64,000 bases of DNA from Eucommia ulmoides (lineage: Eukaryota > Streptophyta > Magnoliopsida > Garryales > Eucommiaceae): positions 14,281,905-14,345,904 of the forward strand of contig CM028335.1 of the NCBI GenBank assembly GCA_016647705.1, read 5' to 3'. Positions 47,891 through 59,636 of this stretch are shown one piece after another. The notes beneath the pieces were generated by a model, which was not told where the DNA came from, did no database searches, and saw only the letters and a list, made by a program, of their open reading frames with translations. How positions within the stretch are numbered: position 1 is the first letter of the stretch; each line of letters opens with the position of its first letter. A program made the translations under genes and the position numbers.

Positions 47891-49010
47891 TCTGCTACAA
47901 CATTAGACTTTCCTGGATGGTAATGGATGGTGCAATTGTAGTCCTTGATCAACTCCATCCAACGCCGCTGCCTCAAATTTAATTCCTTCTGAGTAAACAA
48001 GTACTTCAAACTCTGATGGTCAGTGTATATTTCACAAGTCTTGCCATACAGGTGGTGCCTCCAAATCTTCAAGGTGAACATAATTGCAGCCCACTCCAAA
48101 TCGTGCGTCGATTAATTACGCTCATGGTTCTTCAATTGCCGAGATGCATATGCGATCACGTGACCATGCTGCATCAGAACCCATCCCAGCCCTTGGTGTG
48201 ACGCGTCACAATAAATCACAAAACCACCCCCTTCGGATGGGAGAGACAATATTGGTGCCGATATCAACCTACTCTTCAACTCCTGGAAACTCCGCTCACA
48301 TTTATCGGTCCACTCAAATTTGGATTCCTTGCGAGTCAATCGAGTCAACGGGGTAGTTATAACGGAAAATCCTTGCACAAATCGTCGATAGTAACCCGCC
48401 AATCCTAAAAAGCTTCGTGCTTTAGTCATATTTTTTGGTCTTTCCCACTGAACGACAACTTCAACTTTCTTCGGGTCTACTTGAATACCATCTCCTGAAA
48501 TGACATGACCCAAGAATACCACATGATCTAACCAGAATTCACATTTACTAAGTTTTGCGTGCAACCGCTTCTCCCGCAACGTCTGCAATACAATCCGGAG
48601 ATGCTTCGTATGCTCTTCTCTACTTTGGGAATAGACCAAAATGTCATCAATGAACACTATAATAAATTGGTCCAGATAAGGTTGGAAGATACGGTTCATC
48701 AAATCCATGAAAGCCGCAGGGGCATTTGTCAATCCAAAGGGCATAACCAGGAATTCATAGTGTCCATATCTCGTACGGAATGCTGTTTTTGCCACGTCAC
48801 TCTCCCTGACTTTCAGTTGGTGATACCCCGATCGAAGATCTATCTTGGAAAATACTTTAGCTTTCTGGAGTTGGTCAAATAAGTCATAAATCCTAGGCAA
48901 CGGATATTTATTGCGAACCGTCACCCTATTCAGCTGCTGATAATCAATACACAATCTCAATGTGCCATCCTTCTTCTTTACGAACAGCATTGGGGCACCC
49001 CATGGGGAGA
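47891..49010 (-). pseudogene. gypsy-3 reverse transcriptase and RNase H
   Basis: RT frame 48990-48112 is open for 292 codons: [51 protein letters not shown], and the catalytic [10 protein letters not shown] with both Asp present. RNase H follows: [18 protein letters not shown], a stop at ERN-stop-ST (48112), then [12 protein letters not shown] and VVADALSQK (to about 47890). The upstream part (49010 up) reads [13 protein letters not shown]. This is the best preserved pol segment in the window, yet still disabled by the stop between RT and RNase H. Confidence 0.92.
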
Positions 49011-49365
49011 CACTGGGCCTGATGAAACCACGGTCTAATAAATCTTACAACTGCACTTTCAACTCAGTAGGTGCCATACGATAAGATGGAATCGATATAG
49101 GGGTAGTGCCTAGAAGTAACTCGATCGTGAATTCCATTTCCCTATCGACGGGTAACCCTGGAAATTGTTCTGGGAATATGTCAGAAAAATCTCGGACTAC
49201 TGGAATATCTGCCACCAGAGTTTCTCTCTGACTAGTGTCAATTACGTGCGCAAGGTATCCCTGACAGCCTTTCTTTAATAATCTCCTGGCTTCTAAAACT
49301 GAAATTAAACTGACAGGAGTGATAATTCTGTCTCCAGCAAATACAAACTCTGGCTCGCCTGAGAT

Positions 49366-49740
49366 TCAAAATATCACTTCTTTCTTGAAACAGTCTACCG
49401 TGGCATGATATCCAGATAGCAAATCCATACCCAGTATTATATCGAAATCGTGAATACTCAGGGGTAATAGATCTGCCAATAACTCTCTATCACCAAATCG
49501 AAAGGGACTGTCTTTATACACACTAATGATCCATACCGACTCACCCATTGGAGTAGAAATAACAATACGGTATAATAAAGAAATGGAAAATTTATTTACT
49601 TGCATCATAAAGGTTGTCGAAACAAAAGAATGCGTAGAACCGGGATCAATAAGTACACGAGCATCTTTTGCATATAAAGATATGATACCTGTGACCACCT
49701 CGGGAGTAGCGTGAGCGTTTTGTCGAGTAGTAGCAAAAAC
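49366..49740 (-). pseudogene. gypsy-3 aspartic protease
   Basis: Frame 49698-49366 with active site ARVLIDPGSTHSFVS (near 49640-49670) and the conserved DFDIILGMDLLSGYHATVDC (49390-49450). It cleaves the polyprotein. A stop at 49366 (SxFxIS region) separates it from the segment before RT. Confidence 0.88.
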
Positions 49741-50999
49741 ACGGCCTCATGTTGGAGGTCTACTCGGCGATCCTCTACGAAGTCCCTGGGCGGTACTAGG
49801 ACCTGTACTACCCATATTGCTCGCTGGAGGTACGAATATAGAAGCAAGTTTTGGACAATTTGTAGATTTATGACTTGGTACATGACAGTGGAAACATATC
49901 GGGACTCCCACAGGACAATATCTGGCAAAGTGACCCGTAGCTCCACAGTGATAACATTTATCCCCCCCAGCCCAACTCGACGGCAAATTCTTTTCTTGCC
50001 TCTGCGGACCAACACTAGTTTCCAATGCACTTTGTTGTTGCCTAGGGTATGATTGCCGGGAACCACGGTTCCTGGCGGATTGGCCAAACGATGAGGCCCG
50101 AGCAATTGGAGGTCGAAATACCGTCCCCCGTGAAGTGCCACCCGAAAATCTGCTAGGCGACTTAAATCTGTTTTTTTTGTACTACTCTCGACTCTTGGCG
50201 GCTTCCTGCACATCCCTCTCTACTAACTTTGCCGTATTCACTAACTCTGTATAATTCTTAATTTGCTTGCTTGTCAGCCTGGAGCGGATCTCTAACTGAA
50301 GTCCTTTCTGGAAATGTCTGTATTTTTCCTCATCCGTTTTTACCAGATCAGGGGCAAAACGGGATAAAGCATCGAATTTAACTTCATACTGCTAAATAAT
50401 CATCTTTCCCTGCCTCAGAACTATAAATTCCTCCTCCATCTGGAATCGATAAAACTCGGGAAAGTACTTCTCATTAAACGCGGCGACGAAACGGTCCCAT
50501 GTGATCTCCTCACCAGAACCGGTAATCAGCCTTTTCATTTCTTCCCACCAATGCTCGGCTTCCTTCCTCAACTGAAAAGTGGCAAGGGGAACTCGACTAT
50601 CGTCGATAATTCCCAGCGCCTCGAATACATGCCCCAGGCCTCTGATCCAATTCTCCGCATCAGCTGGACCCGCTGTCCCAGTAAAAGCCAGATGGTCTAA
50701 TTCCTTGAACCTCTTCAATCGTACCGCCTGAGATGTGGCGGTATCACCTTGGGCCCTCTGACTTTCCATAATCCTCACTTGCTGCTCCGTTAGTTGGGCA
50801 GTGGCCTGCAAAATTCTTTCGACCGCGTCTAAGCTTCCATGTAACCTATCACCCTGCGTGTCGAATCCCACAATCTGCAAACTTTCCTGCTCCCTATTTA
50901 TCTGTTCCTGAGGCTCCACTTGCCTCGGGGGTTCCACCTGCCTCTAGGGTCCCACACTCCCAGAGGTTTCACCTTCCCCTTCCATACCTTTATCAATCA
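49741..50999 (-). pseudogene. gypsy-3 gag
   Basis: Probable start near 50980 (MEGEGETSGSVGP), followed at once by a stop and then PRQVEPQEQIN (from 50937). Motifs: RILQATAQLTEQQVRIMESQ, RLKRFKELDHLAFTGTAGPA, WWEEMKRLITGSGEEITWDR, FNEKYFPEFYRFQMEEEF. A stop at 50392 and further frame changes lie before ERDVQEAAKSRE (50205-50235). A CCHC knuckle C-Y-H-C-G-A-T-GHFARYC (49900-49950) is followed by a second C-FHC-HVPSHKSTNC. Chromovirus gag, broken by point changes only. Confidence 0.88.
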
Positions 51000-51218
51000 T
51001 AAAATCCAATTCAACGACTAACTAGGTTAACCAGAAAAATGCCAATAATTAATATACGTTAATTAACTATTACGCGAGTATTAAAAGCACCCACTGACAC
51101 CTTATCTTAGAGTCCCCTACTGACTAGACGACTGATACGTTTCCTATTTCATGATCCTCTATGGGCACGACAACTGACAAGTCTACAGAACCAATAACCT
51201 AGGCTCTGATACCAAAAT

Positions 51219-53705
51219 TGTCATACCCCACCCCGGACACCCGTCACCTGTGGTGCTGGAGTGACGTCAACACGACATCACCTAAGCGACAAATCAACTA
51301 GAAAGCGACAGTATGCATCCATAATTATACAATCATCCAAAACCAGGTCATAAACATCTTTCCTTAACTAGAGTCACACCCGTCCCTGATTTTTTTTTTT
51401 TTTTAATAACAACAAAAGAAAAAGAAAAACACAATGAACCTCTCCTAGGTTCGCCTCAGGCAACACTTCCCAAAATTTTCCCTTGCTATACATCGACGGA
51501 CTCTACCCCGTGTCAGTAGGGGACCGACTCCTAGCCATTTCACCTGTGAGTGTACTGCCTTCTTAATAAAATCATTCTTATTTAATAATAATACATTCTA
51601 AATAAAACAACATTTACACATGGATCCAGCATAAGCATAATATATGCAGTAAAAAAGGAATAGTATATATAAGTTCCATTTTATTTATTTTTTTTAAAAA
51701 AAAAACCATCTAGTATAAATACCATACTAATCACTGAAATAAATAATAAATCACCCAATATAAACAAAACATCACATCCCAAACCACCATTCCACCACAA
51801 CACACACTGGCTAGCCATAGTGATTGTTTTAACCTCACGATCGAGAGTTGCAACGGTACCGTACCATCCATAGGATATGCCTTCCTACGAACACCCATCA
51901 CTCCGCCGAAGCGGATAATCACTGAGCAGTATAAACATCTAGCATTACTCCGCTGAAGAGGATAACATCACTCCGCCGAAGCGGATCACATCATTCATTA
52001 ATATCGTGTAATCAATATCGTTAAATCACCGCATAATTTTCAAAAGCCTCTAATTTAAAAACAACCATTTTCCATCATAGTCATATATACAAATAATTTG
52101 GCAAGAAGACAGTACACTCACCTCGTTTCTGGTGCTACAAAAACCTCACCGTCCAAAGCTTACCGAGGTGTTGGCGTCTGCGAACCTAGAAATGATAGGG
52201 CCTAAATTAATATTTTATGTAAAATCACCTAGTTATGTAATGCAGGCCCTAAGTTCCGCATTTTTCCATTCCCCATATTTTATCTATGAGATTTGTTATT
52301 ATTCTAATAATTTCGTTCTGTTATTTATTACATAAGAAATCTTGTAATATGAACGACCCCAAATTTATTACTCCGGTTACAAAGATTTTTAGGTTAAGAT
52401 TGAATTTAACAAAACTAGAATAAATTTAACGGAAAACGATATCCATTCCAAATTGTTCACGGGTCGCGAAAAGGATTTGAATTTGAATTTGAATTTGAAT
52501 TTTTTTCTTTTGTTGGGATTAATTGTGCAATTTCCCCCTCCCCCCCCCCCCCCCCCATCCTTTTTTTTTTTTTTTTTGGTTCTTCTCCAAACCAACGGCC
52601 TGCCACTCTCTCTCTCTACGGTTGCCGACCGCCGGTGGCCTCCCCCTCCTTGCCGATTCTCCTGTCGACCCTGCACTACCCACGACGTCCCTCAGACACC
52701 ACCCTCGGCCATCTTACCAACTCACCCGCACACCCAACAGTCATTGTTCACACACCCACGCACGCTGCGACACAAACACCCCCCCATGAATGGAACTACA
52801 CTTGCATGCCAATGCCAACGGCACGCCACGGGACCAACAACCCCTGTCGACGGCGACCTACACACACAACGACACACCGCAGCGATAACCAACTCACACC
52901 ACCGCCACCGCCGTTGATCGTCCTCTCTCTTTCTCTCTCCGTCTCGATTTTTTTTTTCTTTGCTGGATTCTCGTCACGCTCATGCATGCACACACCTATC
53001 AATTAATTAGAGGAAATACACATATATACTCACCAACCCGACGATCGTCGATGGTTGGACGGCGATCCGCAACTCCCGCTCACCGGTGACGCTAAAAACG
53101 CGCACTGCCACTCCGTTGACGAACCACGCCACCGGCCGGACCAACCTCTCTCTCTACTTGAAACTGTCTACAATGTCCACACGACTACGCTGCCGGAGGA
53201 ACACCGATTCAAGAAAAATCAACGACCCCTCCGCTCCGGTTCTCTCTCTCTCTCTAGAATTTCTCGAGTTTTTTTTCCGATTTCCTCACTTCTTTGCATG
53301 AGAGAGGGTTTTTATTGCATGATTTTAGTGATTAAACTGATCCTCAGCTCGCCACGTCGCCCCTCGATCGCCCCCTCCTCTGGCCGGTGGATCGTCCGTC
53401 GGTCGTATGAGTTTATATATATAATTTAAATTACACTTTTCTCCCTCCAATTCCTTTAGGATCTTTATTTCAGTAAATTTCAATTTTAAAAAGTTTCAAA
53501 ATTATAATTTTACCCTTAACATTTTTACTTTTGATTTCTAATTGCCAATTCAAATCTCAAGTTTAAATTTTTTGTGTTTCTAAATTCCCAATTTGACCCC
53601 CAACTTTTGATTTGAGTTTTAATCAATAAAATTTTTACCCTAAAATTCTCTAATGTTCTATAATGCAACTATTTATGACGTACGTTCTACAAATTAGGTT
53701 TTACA
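51219..53705 (-). repeat. 5' LTR of gypsy-3
   Basis: 2487 bp. Holds the intron-like module (51544-52121), a C-run at 52540-52556 and TATA-like tract (53412-53423). Shorter than the 3' LTR mainly because of the missing 147 bp at about 52975. Confidence 0.9.
53412..53423 (-). promoter_or_regulatory. TATA-like box of gypsy-3 5' LTR
   Basis: Minus strand TATATATATAAAC, followed by TCATACGACCGACGGACG. The partner LTRs have expanded (TA)n at the same place (45944, 61970). Position about 290 nt from the LTR start fits a U3 promoter; function inferred. Confidence 0.35.
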
Positions 53706-53710
53706 GTTCG

Positions 53711-54600
53711 TGTCCTGGGTTGCTAGTATATCTACTCAGTCTGCTCACCGTGTAGGTAATATCAAGTCTAGTACAATTCATTAAGTTCATTAGACTGCCT
53801 ATTATACGAGTATACTCTAACTGAGAGATACTTTCACCAGTATTCTTAGTCAGATGACAATGCACATCAATAGGTGTTTTAGCTAGACTAGTATCATACT
53901 TGTAGAATTTCTCAAGTATCTTCTCAATATAACGAGATTGTGATAATACTAGGCCTTCAGTTGAGCTAGAAATTTTAATTCCTAGAATTACATCAGCAAC
54001 ACCTAAATCTTTCATATCGAACTTACTGATTAACATCCTTTTGGTAGACTTAATGATGTCATTGTTGTTACCAATAATTAGCATGTCATCTACATAAAGG
54101 CATACAGTGACATATTCGGATTCATTATGTTTAATGTAGACACATTTGTCACATTCATTGATTTTAAATCCATTCGATATCATAACTTTGTCAAATTTCT
54201 CATGCCACTATTTTAGTGCTTGTTTAAGTCCATATAAAGACTTAGCAAGTCTACAAATTTTGTTTTCTTTGCCAGAAACAACAAACCCTTTTGGTTGTTT
54301 CATGTAGATTTTCTCATCTAGTTCACCATTTAAGAAAGTTGTCTTAACATCCATTTGATTTATTTCAAGATTATGTATAGCTGCTATGGCTATCAACATT
54401 CTAATAGATGTTATTCTAGTAACCGGTAAATACGTGTCAAAGTAATCAATACCTTCTTTTTGCTTGTAACCTTTAGCTACAAGTCTAGTTTTATATTTAT
54501 CAATTGATCCATCTGCTTTTATCTTCTTTTTGAAGATCCATTTATACCCAAGGGGTTTGGAACCAGATAGAAGATCCACTAGTTCTCATGTATGATTTTC
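53711..54600 (-). pseudogene. Copia reverse transcriptase
   Basis: Minus-strand frames 54579-54208 and 54183-53711. Motifs: YKWIFKKKIKADGSIDKYK, RLVAKGYKQKEGIDY, MDVKTTFLNGELDEKIYM, LYGLKQALK, then a stop at 54208-54210. The next frame carries YVDDMLIIGNN (catalytic YVDD box), FDMKDLG and SRLSRYTSNPG. The sequence is cut at 53710 by gypsy-3. Confidence 0.88.
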
Positions 54601-54725
54601 TAGATAGATTTTATTTCACTGTTTACAGTTTCTTTCCAAAGTGGTGCTTCAGGAGTTGACATCGTCTCCTTAAAACTCTTAGGATTACCTTCTACCATAT
54701 AGGTATGAAAGTCAGGACCAAATGA

Positions 54726-56036
54726 CTATGTTGTCTTAGCCCTCTTACTACGTCTAGGTTCATTATCTTCCAAAGATATTTCATTTTGGACCTCACCTAT
54801 CATAGTATCAAACGTTCTTTTTAAAGAACCAGACTCTCGAGAAGTCTTACAAGGAAATATATCCTCATAAAAAAATGCATTTCTGGATTCTATTATTATA
54901 TTCTCAGGTACATCTTCAATCTTAGACTTGTGAACTAAAAATCGATAAGCACTATTATTTTTGGCGTACCCAAGGAATATGAAATCAATCGTTTTAGGTC
55001 CTGTTTTAGTCCTTTTAGGAATAAAAACCGCCACCTTAGCAAGACACCCCCACACTTTCAAGAATTTATAAGTAGGAGTCTTACCTTTTCACATTTCATA
55101 TGGAGTTTTATCCAATTTCTTATGTGGTAACTTGTTAAGAACATAATTGGCGATAATCAATGCCTCCCCCCTATGTTTTGGGTTAGTCTAGAACTTATCA
55201 ACATAGCATTCATCATTTCTTTTAAAGTTCTATTCTTCCTCTAAGCTACTCCATTTTGCTGAGGTGAATAAGGTGTAGTTGTTTGATGAATTATTCCGTG
55301 TTTGAGCACATAATTCCACAAACAGTGATTCATATTCACCACCTCTATCACTTCGAAGAACTTTAATTTTTTTGCTAAGTTGATTCTTAACTTTGTTCTT
55401 ATATTGCATAAACTTTTCTAAGACTTCATCTTTACTCTTTAAAAGATAAACATAACAGTATCTTGTGCAATCATCAATAAAAGTAACAAAATACTTTTTA
55501 CCACCTCTAGTTTGTACAAATTTTAAATCACATATATCAATGTGAATTAACTCAAAAGGTTCAGTACTTATTTCGATGGATTGAAAAGAAGTTCGAGTCA
55601 ACTTAGACTCCACACAAGTCTCACATTTATGATTTGAACCAATTTTGCATTTTGGCAATAAATCTAAACTAATCAATTTATGTAAAGAAACATAATTAAT
55701 ATGTCCTAATCTAGCATGCCAAACATCAATTAACTCAATCATATAAATAGAAGATGTAGTTTTATTAGCTTTTGGAATCACAGTCATTACATTCAATTTG
55801 AAGAGGCCTTCATTCATGTAGCCCCTTCCCACATACACTCTATTTTTGGTTATTACAATCTTGTTAGACTTAAAGACCATATTAAAGCCTTTCTTACTCA
55901 TCAAAGATTCGAAAACTAGATTCTTGCAAATGTCCGGCACATAAAGCACATCATTGAAAGTAAGTTCCTTTACAGAAGTCATTTTTAGCATAATCCTTCC
56001 ATGTCCTTCAACTTTAGAAGTCGAGGAGTTTCCCAT
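54726..56036 (-). pseudogene. Copia integrase and C-terminal domain
   Basis: Frame 56036-55230: GNSSTSKVEGHGRIML, DVLYVPDICKNLV, WHARLGHINY...CETCVESK (zinc-binding HHCC), then the DDE core with HIDICD, FIDDCTRYCYVY and LRSDRGGEY. Frameshift near 55235, then VWGCLAKV...IFLGYAKNNSAYRFL (54900-55061). The stop at 54726 precedes the RT part. Copia order (integrase before RT) is clear. Confidence 0.88.
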
Positions 56037-56039
56037 CTA

Positions 56040-56250
56040 GAGTTGTTCATTTTGATCCACTAGTTGACAGGTGGTGAACATTCCCTTATCTGAGTAGATA
56101 TGACGTGTAGCCCCAGTGTCCATGTATCATTATTTCAAGTTGCCAATTAGGTTGACTTCAGACACCACTGCTGAAATTTTCATTTCGAAAACATCCGAAG
56201 TAAGATGCTTGACTTCAGTTACATTAGCTTAATGTGTAGGCTTCTTTACA
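56040..56250 (-). pseudogene. Copia protease
   Basis: Minus-strand MDTGATRHIYSD near 56090-56130 is the copia-type aspartic protease site (D[ST]GAT). Two stops lie just upstream (LK-stop-stop-YMDTG) and one downstream, so it is inactive. Confidence 0.75.
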
Positions 56251-56254
56251 TTAC

Positions 56255-57113
56255 GTTTCACTCGACATTCACTTGCACGGTGTCCAACGTTTTCACATGA
56301 GAAGCAGTTCCCCTTGAATTTCTTCATTTTATTTCCTTTGGGACCAAAGCTTTAACTTGTTTAAAGGTTATGAAACTTTAGTTTCTTATTGGTCTTGTGA
56401 ACCTCCACAACATTTGTCTTTGCATCGAATAACGACTATTAGGATTCTCAGCAAATCGATATTCTTCTTCAATTCTAAGCCTCACAATTAGATCTTCAAC
56501 GTTCATCTCCTTGCGTTTATGCTTGAGATAATTTTTGAAATCACTCCAAGTCGGTGGTGACTTCTCAATAATAGAAGCTACTTGAAATGATTCACTCAAT
56601 GGCATTCCCTCAACGAGAATGTCATGTATAATGACTTAAAGATCTTCGATTTGATTGACAACAGATTTGGAATCCACCATTACATAATCAATAAACTTTC
56701 CAACTACAAATTTCTTTGAGCTGGTGTCCACTGTTTCATATTTTTTATCCAAAGATTCCCACAGTTCTTTAGCAGTTGAAAACACTCCATATACTTTATA
56801 CAGAGAGTTGCTGAGAACAATGAAGATGTAGTTTCGACACAGATAGTCAGAATCTTTCCATCCTTCTACCACAGACTTTGTCTGAACAACAGCATTCTCA
56901 GTCACAACTCGAGCATCTTTTTAAGAAAACGTGCCAATCTCAAAGTCGTAAGGTAGACATTATCTTTTGTTTCCACCTCTTAAAGTTGATCCCATCAAAC
57001 TTGTCAGGCTTTTTAGCCTTAAGCAATGGAGTAGGCACCATAGTGATAATGGTTTGAGTCACATGAGACGTCACTTTCGACGTCTCAATTGGCGTAATGT
57101 TTTCATTTGCCAT
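56255..57113 (-). pseudogene. Copia gag
   Basis: Start ATG complement at 57111-57113 (MANENITPIETSKVTS). Then KPDKFDGINFKRWKQKI (56970-57020), a stop, KELWESLDKKYETVDTSSKK (56705-56775), and LRIEEEYRF (56450-56480). A CCHC knuckle C-FSC-ENVGHRASEC lies at 56268-56309. Several stops and a frameshift (56605-56640). Confidence 0.85.
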
Positions 57114-57594
57114 CACAGAGTAGTATGCCTACAATTTTAACAAATGTATAATAAATACTTAGAAAATTTAACAGAAAATACTTTATAACCAAAGCACAGA
57201 CTAAAGAATCAAACATTTCACGAACTAGAAACTAAAAGTTAACGTTCATACAATAATCAGAAATCAAATCAAAACGTTAACATTCACACAACAGATTTTG
57301 TACGTAAATGTTTATGAGACATATTTAAAATATGAACATTTACTTATTTGCACAATACCTAATTTCTTGTTCACACATCCAATATTACCAAAACAACAAT
57401 TATATCGGATAAAATTTAAATGATCAAAAACCAAGTATTGTCCCAACAATATCCTAACTAAACAATTAAGATTCTTAAATATCGTTTCAAGATCTAAGTA
57501 TAGAAGAATTTTTTAAAATTTTAAAACTACAAAAATTTAGAAAATTATTTATCTTAAAATTTCAGAATATAAAACATGAATCTGCTTTAAGATT
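57114..57594 (-). other. Copia untranslated leader
   Basis: AT-rich, no frame. It should hold the primer site beside the LTR at 57594, but no plain tRNA-iMet complement is recognisable there. Confidence 0.6.
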
Positions 57595-58904
57595 GTTGGT
57601 GAAAATTGCTAAAATTTCAAGATAAATATTTAAATAACCATGGAATAAAACTAATAATTATTAAACAATATTAATGTGAATATTAATTAATCATGTATGG
57701 CCATTAAAAATAAATTATGAAAATTCTGTGAAACAATCTAAGTGTATAATAAACCAAAAACGTGACATTAATGTTAACGTAATAAAAAATAAAAAATAGC
57801 AGTGATAGAATGTATTAACGTTAACGTAACAGAAACAAAAAAGTAATAGTAAAAGAATGTGTTAACGTTAACGTAACAGAAACAAAATTTTAAACTTTAA
57901 ATAAAAACTTACTCAGATATTTAAACAACGAATTGAATTGAAGTAGATTGAGGTTAGAATTTGACTCTATGCTCTTAAAGCATATTCACGCCCCCACACT
58001 GGTGTTAATGGTTAAATGGACGTCTATCTCCCATGGTACAACGATCTTCAAGCTTTTAATACAAACACTTGAAGTCAAAAACTTCGGTGAACTAGACTTA
58101 TGCTTGAACTCTCACAAAATTCTAAATGATGTGTGCTTTGGTGGTGATATGAAGTGATAATGTTATGAATCAGACACAATAAAATGAATGAGAAGTCTCC
58201 TATTTATAGAACACCAAAAGCCACAATTTAATGGATGCAACTTTGGAAAGGCATCTGTTCACGTTAACGTTAACGCGAACCATCACAAACTTTAGAAAGG
58301 CACCTATTCACATTAATGTTAACACGAACAGTCACCTAATGAACCTTCATGTCTGTTCATTGGTGCTAATTAAAAATTAACAGTTAAGCAGTTAATTAAC
58401 TACTTAATTGCCACTAATTAAAATTTAACCTATTTTTGGCGGGTCAAGACCCAACCCGACTCGGATCCGGTCCAAACCCGATCCAAATATGGTTTGGATA
58501 ATCCCAACCCAAAGCCGACCCTACCCAATTCTAGTTGGAAGGTTTGATGGTTAATGGTTTGCCTTTGTTCTCAATTTATAAGTTGATACAAACGTGAGTT
58601 TCCTCTCCACAATCAATGTGGGATAACTACATCTTACAACTCAAGTTCTCAATTTTCAAGCAATGTGGGATAACACATTCTCTTCCCAAGCAATGTGAGA
58701 TAATTTATTTATTTATATCTTCAACCAATCTGAACTGAGTTTCTTTGAGAATTAAAATCTCATTCAAAACTTAATTATTTTTGGCATATAAATGTACTAC
58801 GTTGATCCTCAAACGACGAGGAATGTAACAAAATAATAACCCGATTAAATTAATTTATGGGTCTTACTTTGATTAATTAATTAAAGCAGCCAAAAATTCT
58901 AACA
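57595..58904 (-). repeat. 5' LTR of the copia element
   Basis: 1310 bp, aligned end to end with 31175-32514. The GTTAAC near-palindromes occur at 58257-58280 and 58308-58331, the second decayed. TGTTGGTG and TCTAACA ends. Confidence 0.9.
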
Positions 58905-59636
58905 GAATTTCCATGGAGAAGCAAAATTTCCACCAGATTCACATAGCTGGATCGTCTTGTTTTGGAGCCCTAATTTGAAAATCTTATTAATTTCTCCAGT
59001 GTTTTTCGAAATTGTTGAATTTATTTAGCTACGATGAATATCCATTGCCCGTTTTCATCAGTTACTCGTCGACATACAACCCAAAGCGCTGCCAATTAGC
59101 AGCGAAACGACGTGTAGCCCTTTCATCGGCAGGCCAAATTTCTACGCCAACATGTTGCCGCCATTGGTGTGTTGAGAAACCTCACAACGTACCTGCCGGT
59201 GCCGGCTACTCTGATTCTCTCTCATCTCTCTAGAATTCTCTCTCTCTCTTTCTCTCTCTCTCTGGATTTTGTTACGTTGCTGGTTTCGGGAGTATGATTA
59301 TGAAGTGGGGGGTGGGCAAATGTGAAAGATATAGGGAAGGTGTTTTGAAAATAAATAAATAAATACAATTTGGCCCTTAAATTCAGAATAAGTTACAAAT
59401 AGATGCTATTAAATTAGTTTGAATAAAATGATGAAATTACCCTTATTTTTTAACATGAAATTACCAAAATACCTTTACTTACACGTTGACCGTTAATGTT
59501 GATCTAACAAAATGGCTAATTTGGAACGAAAATAAAATGTTAAGGACTCAATTTGTCAACTTCCAAAGACCAGGGGCCAATCAAGCACTCGAGTCATTTG
59601 TCAGGGACCAAAAATATTATTTTCCCATGTAAAAAA

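Larger units (their letters stand above)
43630..53705 (-). mobile_element. gypsy-3: near-complete Tekay/Del chromovirus, minus strand
   Basis: LTRs 43630-46246 and 51219-53705 (TGTCACACC...GGTTTTACA). Polypurine tract complement is at 46248-46270 (ACTCTTCCCTCCTAAAAG). Primer site complement is at 51200-51216 (GCTCTGATACCAAAA). The flanks GTTTG (43625-43629) and GTTCG (53706-53710) are a 5-bp duplication with one change. It carries gag, protease, RT, RNase H, integrase and chromodomain in order, with a handful of nonsense changes. It is the least decayed retroelement here. Confidence 0.95.
31175..58904 (-). mobile_element. Ty1/copia element, minus strand, carrying two nests of insertions
   Basis: LTRs 31175-32514 and 57595-58904 both run TGTTGGTG...TAACA on the plus strand. 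The target duplication GAATT is perfect (31170-31174, 58905-58909). Gene order on the minus strand is gag (57113 down), protease, integrase, RT, then RNase H (42938-43629). The integrase-before-RT order defines Ty1/copia. Insertions: an Athila-like element at 32972-42932 in the 3' non-coding part, and gypsy-3 at 43630-53705 between RT and RNase H. Removing them leaves about 7.7 kb. Stops in gag, protease and RT show it is dead. Confidence 0.9.
30495..59627. mobile_element. Mutator-like (MULE) element split by a copia retrotransposon
   Basis: The left end (from 30495, GGAAAATAACATTTTTGGTC) and the complement of the right end (from 59627, TGGGAAAATAATATTTTTGG) are inverted repeats. They stay alignable for at least 120 bp, sharing TAACATTTTATTTTC and TCCAAATT blocks. 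A perfect 9-bp duplication TGTAAAAAA flanks them (30486-30494 and 59628-59636). Long terminal inverted repeats with a 9-bp duplication are diagnostic of Mutator-like elements. Without the copia insertion it is about 1.4 kb; no transposase is present. The core (30740-31174 plus 58910-59300) looks gene-like at its left side (AAACCCTAG leader motifs) and may be captured host sequence. Confidence 0.75.
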
